Assembly (NCBI GenBank): GCA_029260795.1
Contig: JAJDCO010000063.1
Coordinates: forward strand, 1 to 64,000
From: Planctomycetota bacterium
GTDB taxonomy: Bacteria > Planctomycetota > OFTM77
Reading direction: 5' to 3'
DNA length: 64,000 nucleotides
The notes beneath the pieces were generated by a model, which worked only from the letters and a program-made list of their open reading frames with translations, was not told the DNA's origin and did not search any database. The translations under genes were made by a program, and so were the position numbers. Positions 52,536 through 60,053 of the stretch are shown here, piece after piece. Positions within the stretch are counted from its first letter, which is position 1. Each line of letters opens with the position of its first letter.

Positions 52536-55500
52536 TCAGCGGCTCGGCGCGCTTTCACCGCGCCAACGCGCCAGGAGGCCGTAGATGGCGGGCAGCACCA
52601 AGAGCACGAAGAGTGTCGATGCCAGGATTCCGAAGACGATGCTGATCGCGAGGGGAATCAAGACTTGAGCCTGCAAGCTGCGCTCGGCCAGGAGCGGCAG
52701 CAATCCGGCCATCGTCGTCAGGGACGTCAGCAGGACGGCGCGGAATCGATCGCGGCTGGCTTGCGCGGCGGCCGTGGCCAGGTCGAGGCCCTCGGCTTGG
52801 CGACGCTTGACGAACTCGACGAGCAGGATCGAGTCGTTCACCACGACGCCCATGAGCGAGATCAACCCGAGCACGCTGGGCATGCTGAGCGAGAGGCCCA
52901 TGAGCAGGTGCCCGCCGATCACGCCCACCAAGGCGAACGGTATGGCCGACATCACCAGGAGCGGCTCCACCAAGCTCCGGAACTGGAAGCTCAGGAGAAG
53001 GAACACCGCCGTGATCCCGATCAGGAAAGCCGTGCGCATGCTCTTCTGCGTGGTCGAGGACTCGCGGGCTTCGCCCTCGAAGGTGACCCGCAGGTTCGGA
53101 TTCCGCTCCTCGAGCCCCGGCAGCAGCTCGGCGCGCAGCTCTGCCAACAGCTCTGCCGAGTTGGTGATGCGCGTATCGATCTCGCCGCGGACCGTCACCG
53201 TTCGCCGTCCGTCGACGCGCGCGATGCGGGCCCAGCCCCGGGTCTCCTCCCAGGTCGCGACCGACGACAGCGGCAGCACGCGCCCCGTCGGCGTGGTTAC
53301 GTAGAGATCCTCGAGATCGCTGAGGCTGTCCTGATCGAAGGGCGCCGATCGCACGTCGATCTCGTAGGCCTCGGGCCCCACCTGGATCTCGGAAGCCGTC
53401 GTGCCATAGAAAGCGGACCGAAGCTGATCGGCGACGACGCTCGACGTCATGCCCAAGCGCTTGGCGCCTTCCCGGAGACGCACCGCGACCTCGGGCTTCC
53501 CCGGTCGAAGATCGTCCATGAGGTCGAGCACACCCGCCCGCTCGCCGAGCCAGCCTTGCACCTCGCGGCTGATGCCTTGCAGCTCCGCGAAGTCGTCCCC
53601 TTGGAGCCGGATCTCGATCGGCAGCCCGGCCGGGCCCAGCGAGGGCTCGGTGAAGCGGAGCGCGATGACGTCGGGCAAAGCGCCCACCTCCCGGCGCCAC
53701 CGCTGGAGGATCTCGTCGATCGACGAGGTGCGCCGCTCGGCCGTGAGCAGATCGACGTTCACGGTCGCGACGTGGGGACCGGTCTCGAAGGCGTCACTGT
53801 TCTGATTGAACTGGACGGAGACGTGCCGCACCAAGGCTTCACCGCCGGGCTGTCGCGGCGTGAGCTCGCGATCGACGGTGGCGAGGGCTTCGGTCAGCCG
53901 CGCGACGCGCGCCTCGGTGATGGCGAGGGGCGTGCCTTGGGGAAGCAGGAGGCGAGCCACGATGACGTCGCCGTCGATCTCGGGAAACGCCTGGAATTTC
54001 AAGCGCCCGCCGGCGACTGTGCCGATCGCGACGATCATCAGGGCGAGGGCGATGGCCACCGCCAGCCCAGGGCGTGCGACCGCGTGGGCGGCGAGTTGGC
54101 CGAAGCGCTCGCGGACGCCTTCGAGTCGGTCGTCGATGAAGCGCCGCAGCCGGCCGGTCGGACGCGCGTCCTTCTCGCGCAACGCATGGGCGAGATGGTG
54201 GGGCAGGATCCAGAAGGCTTCCACGAGGCTGACGGCCAGCACCAGGATCAGGACGACCGGGAGCACTTCGAGCACGTCGCCGATGCGTCCCGAGAGCCGG
54301 GTCAGCGGGGCGAAGATGCAGATGGTGGTCGCGAACGAAGCGAGCACGCCGGCCTTCACTTCGCCGACGCCTTCGATGGCGGCCTGCAACGGCGTGCGGC
54401 CGCGGCGCAGGTGAGTCGCGACGTTCTCGCTCAGCACGATCGCGTCGTCCATGAGCAGGCCGAGCGCCAGCAGCAGGGCGACCATCGTCATCATGTTGAT
54501 GGACTGCCCGAGCGGTGGCAGGAAGAAGAGCGCGCCCAGGAACGCGACCGGCAACCCGGCCGTCACCCAGAACGAGAAGCGCAAGCTGAAGAAGAGCCAC
54601 AGCGTCAGGAAGACCAGGACGAGACCCTGAACGCCATTGACGACCAGCATGTCCAGGCGGTCGCGCACGATCGACGAGACGTCCTGCGTCACGGTGAAGA
54701 GGACGCCGGGCGGGCTGCGCCGACGCTCTCGATCCAGGAACGACTGAACCGCATCGACCGCCGTCAGAGCGTCCTCGGCCTTGGTCTTCTCGATGCGCAG
54801 CAGACCGGCGCGCTCGCCATCGAACAGGATCTTCTCCTCGTCCTGCTCGAACACGTCCTCGATCGTGGCGAGGTCCCCGAGGCGCAGCTCCGCGCCGGAG
54901 GCGCCGCCGATCATCACCAGATCGGCGAGCTCTCGGGGCGTTCGACGCTCGTCTCGAAAGCGCACCAGGATGTCGCGATCGCGAGTCTCGAGGCTGCCGG
55001 CCGGGAGATCGAGGCTCTGGCTGCGAATCGTCTGGGCGATGTCCGAGACGCTGAGCCCGTGCTGGTGCGTGACCCACGCCGGCACCGAGACCCGGATCTG
55101 GCGGTCCGAAAATCCGTCGAGCTTCACGAGCGAGATCTCGGGCAGCGCGACCAGTCGATCCTTCAACCGCTCGCAGACCGTCTTCAAATCACCTGCTGGC
55201 ATCGGGCCGGTGACCGCGATCGAGACCACCGCGTCCGTGCGACCCAAGCGCTCGATCACGGGCGGCTCGATCTCGGCTGGGAAGTCGTCGATCGCCTCGA
55301 CCTCGGTGCGAATGTCGTCGAGGAAGGTGCGGATGTCGCCGACCTCCTGCATCTCGACGGTGACGGTGCCGAGGCCTTCGCGTGCCTCCGAGCGCACCTC
55401 GCGCACGTAGGTCACGCCGTCGACCGCGTCCTCGACTCGTTGACAGATCGCCTCCTCCACCTCGTCGGCGGCCGCGCCGGGATAGACGATTCGAACTTGC

Positions 55501-55628
55501 ACCTCTTTCGACGTGAAGTCGGGAAAGGTCTCTCGGCGCAGATCGGGCAACGCGAACACGCCCGCCAAGAGGAAGGCCACCATCATCAGGTTGGCCGCGG
55601 TCGGGTGCTCGGCGAAGTATCGGATCAT
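52536..55628 (-). CDS. RND efflux transporter permease (AcrB/HAE type)
   Basis: 1030 residues, the usual size, with 12 predicted membrane helices and two large periplasmic loops. Signatures: the N-terminal helix NLMMVAFLLAGVFALPDLRRETFPDF; the TM4 proton-relay aspartates in LGLLMDDAIVLSENVATHL; the repeat counterpart LMGVVVNDSILLVEFVKRR; and GRTDAVVSIAV and SFQFRSLVEPLLVMSAIPFALVGVIGGHLLMGLSLS in the second half. It exports small compounds using the proton gradient together with the MFP encoded upstream, with which it overlaps by ATGA. No TolC-type outer-membrane gene is present in the window. Confidence 0.95.
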   Translation of the reverse strand: MIRYFAEHPTAANLMMVAFLLAGVFALPDLRRETFPDFTSKEVQVRIVYPGAAADEVEEAICQRVEDAVDGVTYVREVRSEAREGLGTVTVEMQEVGDIRTFLDDIRTEVEAIDDFPAEIEPPVIERLGRTDAVVSIAVTGPMPAGDLKTVCERLKDRLVALPEISLVKLDGFSDRQIRVSVPAWVTHQHGLSVSDIAQTIRSQSLDLPAGSLETRDRDILVRFRDERRTPRELADLVMIGGASGAELRLGDLATIEDVFEQDEEKILFDGERAGLLRIEKTKAEDALTAVDAVQSFLDRERRRSPPGVLFTVTQDVSSIVRDRLDMLVVNGVQGLVLVFLTLWLFFSLRFSFWVTAGLPVAFLGALFFLPPLGQSINMMTMVALLLALGLLMDDAIVLSENVATHLRRGRTPLQAAIEGVGEVKAGVLASFATTICIFAPLTRLSGRIGDVLEVLPVVLILVLAVSLVEAFWILPHHLAHALREKDARPTGRLRRFIDDRLEGVRERFGQLAAHAVARPGLAVAIALALMIVAIGTVAGGRLKFQAFPEIDGDVIVARLLLPQGTPLAITEARVARLTEALATVDRELTPRQPGGEALVRHVSVQFNQNSDAFETGPHVATVNVDLLTAERRTSSIDEILQRWRREVGALPDVIALRFTEPSLGPAGLPIEIRLQGDDFAELQGISREVQGWLGERAGVLDLMDDLRPGKPEVAVRLREGAKRLGMTSSVVADQLRSAFYGTTASEIQVGPEAYEIDVRSAPFDQDSLSDLEDLYVTTPTGRVLPLSSVATWEETRGWARIARVDGRRTVTVRGEIDTRITNSAELLAELRAELLPGLEERNPNLRVTFEGEARESSTTQKSMRTAFLIGITAVFLLLSFQFRSLVEPLLVMSAIPFALVGVIGGHLLMGLSLSMPSVLGLISLMGVVVNDSILLVEFVKRRQAEGLDLATAAAQASRDRFRAVLLTSLTTMAGLLPLLAERSLQAQVLIPLAISIVFGILASTLFVLLVLPAIYGLLARWRGESAPSR

Positions 55629-57004
55629 CGTCGCTCGGCTTCCTGAACCGCCGCCGCCAGGCGCGCCTGGATCACCGGATCGGGGATCGCTACCAGCAGC
55701 ATCCCCTCGATCGCGGGCACCGGATCGGACACGACCACCGTCTCCCCCGGCACGAGCCCCGAGTTGACGCAGGCGATCTCGTCGTGCGTGAAGGCGATGG
55801 TCACGGCGCGGCGCCGGAGCCTCTTCTCATCGTCGACGACGAAGACCGACGAGCCTTGCACCGCGGCCCGCGGGATCAAGCGGAAGCGCTGCTCGGTGGG
55901 CCCTTCGATGGCGACCTCGCAGAAGAGCCCCTTCACGAGCGGCGGCCGGATGCCGGCTCGGGCGCTCGTGTAGGGGTCGTCGACCGCCACGATCAACCCG
56001 AGCGTCTGCGCCTCGGGATCGATCTGGGGGCTCAAGCGCACGAAGCGCGCCGGCCACTCGATGGGCGGATCGACCGAGCGGAGCCGGACCACCGCCGTCA
56101 GATCGAGGCGGGACGCCAGCTTCTGCAGGTCGACGGCCTCGTCGCGTCCGCTCGCGGGATTGGCTTGCACCAGACGGCGCATGTGCTCGAGCGGGACCTG
56201 CGCCTCGACGAGCGCGACGTCGATCGCATCGGCCACCGCCAGCGTTTGACCGCGCGTCGCGAACTGGTCGCGCTCGACGTCCACCTCGGCGATGCGGCAG
56301 TCGAAGGGCGCGGCGATCGTCGTGCGCTCCAGATCGATTCGGGCTTCGGCGAGCTGGGCATCGACGCGCCGCTCGTTGGCCTCGAGGGCGCGACGCTGAC
56401 TCGGAAGCTGGTCGAGCGTGCTCGTGAGCGTCTGCACGCGGCGCTCTTGATCGAGCACCGTCCGCTCTTGGCGGTCGACGTCGGTCTCCGAGACGGTGCC
56501 GTTCGCGAGCAGGCCACGCTGGCGCTCGAGCTCGCGCTTGGCGAGGGCTTGCGAGCGCTTCTCGATGTCGAGCTCGGCGGCCGTCGTGACGGCGCGGACG
56601 TCCAGCTCCGCGATCTGCGCGCGAGTCTGCTCGAGCGCGGCCTCTTGTTGCGCGACGCGCAAGGCCGGCTCGGTCGGGTCGATCTTCAAGAGGACGGTCC
56701 CGGCCGGGACGAGCCCGCCTTCCTCGAGGTCGTCGTGCCGCTCGACGATTCGCCCGTCCACCTCGGCGACCGCTCGCCAGATGCGCTCGGGGCGAGCTTC
56801 TCCGTAGCCGAGGACCCGCGGACGGACCGGCGCCTCGACGACCGTCACGACGCGAACCGCCAGCGCATCCTCGCCGCGCTCGGCCCGAGGCGGATCCGGC
56901 TTCGTGAGCCGAAGCACCACGAAGACACCGATGGCGGCCGCCACGATCCCGAATCCGAGAATGCGGCGCAGGAGCAGGCGCCAGCCCGTGGGCGGTCGAT
57001 TCAT
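55625..57004 (-). CDS. RND efflux periplasmic adaptor (membrane fusion protein, HlyD/AcrA family)
   Basis: 459 residues. One N-terminal membrane helix (about 13-30), a split lipoyl/barrel-sandwich domain (AVRVVTVVEAPVRPRVLGYGEARPERIWRAVAEVDGRI, GLVPAGTVLLKIDP) and a long alpha-hairpin coiled coil (about 110-215, EQTRAQIAELDVRAVTTAAELDIEKRSQALAKRELERQRG read in parts). The second half of the lipoyl domain (RTTIAAPFDCRIAEVDVERDQFATRGQTLAVAD) and a C-terminal beta-barrel follow. It bridges the RND pump to the outer membrane. Starts 39 bp after the dihydropteroate synthase stop, no terminator between them. Confidence 0.93.
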   Translation of the reverse strand: MNRPPTGWRLLLRRILGFGIVAAAIGVFVVLRLTKPDPPRAERGEDALAVRVVTVVEAPVRPRVLGYGEARPERIWRAVAEVDGRIVERHDDLEEGGLVPAGTVLLKIDPTEPALRVAQQEAALEQTRAQIAELDVRAVTTAAELDIEKRSQALAKRELERQRGLLANGTVSETDVDRQERTVLDQERRVQTLTSTLDQLPSQRRALEANERRVDAQLAEARIDLERTTIAAPFDCRIAEVDVERDQFATRGQTLAVADAIDVALVEAQVPLEHMRRLVQANPASGRDEAVDLQKLASRLDLTAVVRLRSVDPPIEWPARFVRLSPQIDPEAQTLGLIVAVDDPYTSARAGIRPPLVKGLFCEVAIEGPTEQRFRLIPRAAVQGSSVFVVDDEKRLRRRAVTIAFTHDEIACVNSGLVPGETVVVSDPVPAIEGMLLVAIPDPVIQARLAAAVQEAERR

Positions 57005-57043
57005 GTTCTGGTTCCGGAGTGGTTCGAGGTCGGGGAGTGTCGG

Positions 57044-57883
57044 TCAGTGCGAGCCGGCGGGCGCGTGGAGTGCCGCCAGCACGCGGCAGCCGTCGCGGAG
57101 CGCGCCTGGGTCGTGCGTGCGGACGAACGAGGCGCCGTGCTCGATCGCGAACAGCTCGGCGGCGAGCGTCGCCGAGCCTCGCCGGTCGGTCGGTCGGTCC
57201 GTGAGCACGCCGAGGAAGGACTTGCGCGACACGGACACGTAGATCGGCAAGCCGAAGCGCTCGGCGAGCACGTCGAGCTCTTGGAGCACGGCGATCGAAG
57301 GTGCCGGAGTGCTGCCGAGGAAGAAGCCCATGCCGGGATCGAGGATCAGTCGTGAGCGAGCGATGCCGGCCGCCTCGAGCTCGGCGCAGCGTCGCTCGAA
57401 GAAGCGCGCGACACCGTCGCGAACCGTCTGCGGGTCCGCCGCTCGGCGGTCGGCGCGCACGTCGCCTTGAATCGAGTGCATGACGACGAGCTGACACGAT
57501 GCCTCGGCCAAACCCCGCACGGTCTCGGGATCGGGAAAGCCCCGAATGTCGTTGAGCTGCGCGAAGCCGTGGGAGGCAGCCCAGAGCTGCGTCTCGGGCA
57601 GCGGCGAGTCGACCGAGAGAGGAATGCCGTCGGCGAGCAAGGCGGTGGCGACCGGCTCGAGGCGACGAATCTCCTCGGACGCCGGCACGGACTCGGCATC
57701 GGGATGGCTGGACGCCGGGCCGAGATCGAGGAGGTCCGCCCCGTCGGCCACGAGCTGACGCGCATGCTCGACAGCGCGAGCCGGATCGAGATAGCGCCCG
57801 CCATCGGAGAACGAGTCGCGCGTGATGTTGACGATGCCGACGATCTTCGCATCGCGAAAGCGCCGAGCGGTGTCCGGTGACAT
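57044..57883 (-). CDS. folP: Dihydropteroate synthase with Sul1/Sul2-type signatures
   Basis: 279 residues. Folate enzyme that joins p-aminobenzoate to pterin pyrophosphate in the cytoplasm. General DHPS features: NITRDSFSDGGRYLDP (19-34), SVDS (90-93), SVSRKSFLG (217-225), RTHDP (255-259). Four positions follow the mobile sulfonamide-resistant Sul enzymes rather than ordinary FolP: DLGPASSHPDA (53-63; ordinary DIGGESTRPGA), LNDIRGFPDPE (110-120), VVMHS (133-137) and DPGMGFFLGSTPAPS (182-196; ordinary DPGIGFGKT). Sul enzymes differ from FolP around the p-aminobenzoate site, including a short phenylalanine-containing insertion here. Resistance is inferred, not shown. AGGAGG lies 8 nt before the ATG. 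Upstream of the efflux genes on the same strand. Confidence 0.93.
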   Translation of the reverse strand: MSPDTARRFRDAKIVGIVNITRDSFSDGGRYLDPARAVEHARQLVADGADLLDLGPASSHPDAESVPASEEIRRLEPVATALLADGIPLSVDSPLPETQLWAASHGFAQLNDIRGFPDPETVRGLAEASCQLVVMHSIQGDVRADRRAADPQTVRDGVARFFERRCAELEAAGIARSRLILDPGMGFFLGSTPAPSIAVLQELDVLAERFGLPIYVSVSRKSFLGVLTDRPTDRRGSATLAAELFAIEHGASFVRTHDPGALRDGCRVLAALHAPAGSH

Positions 57884-57944
57884 GCACAGGCCTCCTGGCC
57901 GGGATTCGTCTGCCGAGGCCGGGATTGTAGGAGAGATGCCGTTT

Positions 57945-57961
57945 GATCACACGAAGTGATC
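57945..57961. promoter_or_regulatory. Short dyad in the folP/protease divergent region
   Basis: GATCAC and GTGATC flank ACGAA, 62 bp upstream of folP and 129 bp upstream of the M50 gene. The size and spacing would suit a dimeric repressor site, but nothing else supports that. Confidence 0.25.
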
Positions 57962-58089
57962 GGACTCAGCTGTCGTTTGATTTCAATCGGAGGAGCGGAT
58001 ACACCTGGCGCGTCTCCTCGTCGGAGCTGCGGGATTCCCTCGGTGGCCGGAGTGCGAGGAGGTGAGCTGCGTGATTCGAGACGCTTCCG

Positions 58090-58812
58090 ATGGAAATCCT
58101 GGCCCTGGGCATCGCCTGGTACTTCGTGTTCGTCGTGTCGACGGTGTGCCACGAAGCGGCCCACGCGTTGGTCGCGAAGTGGGGGGGCGACTGGACCGCC
58201 TACTACGGTGGCCAAGTGACGCTCAACCCTCGGCCGCACGTTCAGCGGGAGCCGATGGGGATGGTCGTGATCCCCTGGGTCGTGTACCTGATGACGGCCG
58301 TCGGCGGCATGGGCTGGATGGTCGGCTGGGCGAGCACGCCGTACAACCCGGCTTGGGCGGTTCAGTTTCCCAAGCGCGCCGCGCTGATGGCGGCCGCCGG
58401 TCCCCTGGCCAACCTGTCGCTGTTCTTGCTGGCGGCGCTCGGCATTCGAATCGGGCTGTCGGCCGGGCTCTTCGAGCCTCCGGTCGGCGCGTTCAGCTAC
58501 ACTGGCTTGGTGGTGACGCCGGGGCAGGGTTTGGCGCAAGGGCTGGGAGTGTTGCTGAGCATCGCGTTCACCCTGAATCTCGTGCTGATGCTCTTCAACT
58601 TGCTGCCGATCCCACCCCTGGACGGCAGCGGCTTCTTCGGCTTCTTCCTCGACGAAGAGCGCATGCTTCGATTGCAGGAGCTCTTTCATCGACCCTACGT
58701 CGGGCTGGTCGGGATCCTGATCGCCTGGCAGGTCTTCCCGCACGTCTTCGGACCGGTGTTTCGGTTCTCATTGGGATTACTGTACCCGGGTCTCGAGTTT
58801 CGCCCCCACTGA
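58090..58812 (+). CDS. Site-2 protease (M50) family zinc metalloprotease homologue
   Basis: 240 residues, mostly membrane helices. Zinc motif HEAAH at 21-25 (HExxH) in the first helix and the second ligand in NLLPIPPLDG (D178). This is the short, PDZ-less type of site-2 protease fold. It could cleave membrane proteins within the bilayer, for example anti-sigma factors; no substrate is encoded nearby. The ATG at 58090 has a weak ribosome-binding site. Divergent from folP. Confidence 0.85.
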   Translation: MEILALGIAWYFVFVVSTVCHEAAHALVAKWGGDWTAYYGGQVTLNPRPHVQREPMGMVVIPWVVYLMTAVGGMGWMVGWASTPYNPAWAVQFPKRAALMAAAGPLANLSLFLLAALGIRIGLSAGLFEPPVGAFSYTGLVVTPGQGLAQGLGVLLSIAFTLNLVLMLFNLLPIPPLDGSGFFGFFLDEERMLRLQELFHRPYVGLVGILIAWQVFPHVFGPVFRFSLGLLYPGLEFRPH

Positions 58813-58954
58813 TCGCGGCATCGCGGTGCTTGCAATTCCCACCGAAGACGCGTGAGAATGTCCGGGACGTCGGCTTCTCGAAGTCGACGGGTGGGAATCC
58901 GAATGGGTGAATCTGGGGGAGCCCTCACCGGGGAACGGTGCAAGAGGGCTTCGA

Positions 58955-60037
58955 ATGACGAGGCAGCTCGTAGTCCTCGCCGATCCGGTATTGCGCGCCG
59001 TCGCGCGCCGAACTTTGGAACGCCTCGGAGGCACCGTGCGTGCCGCGGCGTCGCTGGACGAAGCGATTGCCGAAGGCGTTGAATTGCAGCCCGACCTGCT
59101 CGTGGCCGACGGGTCGAGTCGAAGTCCCCGCACCGGATTGCAGGCGGCACTGTCGCTGCGCACGCTCTTCCCGGAGCTGCGCGTTCTCTTGCTGGCCGAG
59201 TCCGGGAGCTCGCCGGCGGCGGTCGGCGGATTCCTCGAGCTGCTCGAGGCGCCCTTCGATGCGACGCGATTGGCGTGCGCCATCGAGCGGCTCGCCGATG
59301 GGGCGCGGGACTTCGGAGGTCTCCCGGTCGGGCTCGCGATCTTGGGTCCGGATCGCACCATCTTGCACGCCAACGAAATGGCGCAGCGACACTTCGCCGC
59401 CACCTTCGCCGGTCTTCATACGACGAGCTTCGATGCCCTGATTCCCCCCGAGCATCAGATCGGGCTCGAGCGATCGACGGATCGCTGGCACCGGGTCTTC
59501 CCGGAAGCCGCGGCGCCCATTCACTGGTACGTGCGTCGCCGTCATTGGCCGCAGCGCGAGCGGTCGCTTCTGGCCATCCTGTCGGAGGATCAGCGCACGC
59601 TCATGGACCATCCCTTGGTCGAGATGTTGTTCCAAGGTTGTCGCACGCAGCGCACGAGCCAGCTCGTGCTGGTCGCCGATGCCCACGCGAGCTCGCCCGA
59701 GATGTTCGAGGCGAGCCTGGACGCTTTCGGAGGCAGCCTACGCTGGGCGACCCAGGCCGCCGAAGTCTTGCGGCAATTCGAGCGCGAGCCGGGTATCCGC
59801 CGCGTCGTGCTCGACTGGGAGACCGTGGAGGCGCGCGGCGAGGAGCTCGCGATGACGCTGCGCGCCCTCCGTCCGGGAACTCGTCTCGTCGGCACGAGCA
59901 TTCACGATCGGCGAGACGAGTTTCGAAGCCTCGGCATCACCGAATACTTGAGCAAGCCGTGGCGCCTATTCGATGTCCTCGAGCTCCTGGGAGCCTCCCC
60001 CGACGCCCCGCCGCGAGCCCTCGAAGCGGAGCGGTGA
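58955..60037 (+). CDS. Receiver-PAS-receiver regulatory protein with a degenerate first receiver
   Basis: 360 residues, soluble. REC1 (about 3-113) keeps a possible phosphoacceptor aspartate (D52 in LLVADGSS) but lacks the paired acidic residues at the N-terminus and has LLEAPFD (A99) where the conserved lysine should be, so it is probably not phosphorylated. A PAS-like domain spans about 122-212 (LAILGPDRTILHANEMAQRHFA). REC2 (about 235-346) has D287 (VVLDWE), the threonine/serine switch (VGTS, about 313-315) and K334 (YLSKPW). There is no output or kinase domain. AGAGGG precedes the ATG. It lies 142 bp after the protease gene and convergent to the HEAT gene. Partner kinase unknown. Confidence 0.78.
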   Translation: MTRQLVVLADPVLRAVARRTLERLGGTVRAAASLDEAIAEGVELQPDLLVADGSSRSPRTGLQAALSLRTLFPELRVLLLAESGSSPAAVGGFLELLEAPFDATRLACAIERLADGARDFGGLPVGLAILGPDRTILHANEMAQRHFAATFAGLHTTSFDALIPPEHQIGLERSTDRWHRVFPEAAAPIHWYVRRRHWPQRERSLLAILSEDQRTLMDHPLVEMLFQGCRTQRTSQLVLVADAHASSPEMFEASLDAFGGSLRWATQAAEVLRQFEREPGIRRVVLDWETVEARGEELAMTLRALRPGTRLVGTSIHDRRDEFRSLGITEYLSKPWRLFDVLELLGASPDAPPRALEAER

Positions 60038-60053
60038 GAAGCCGGCTCAGTTC

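Noticed and set aside
52329..55646. 1105-codon plus-strand frame opposite the RND transporter gene
   Set aside because: Antisense shadow, extremely rich in His, Glu, Arg and Gln, no domains.
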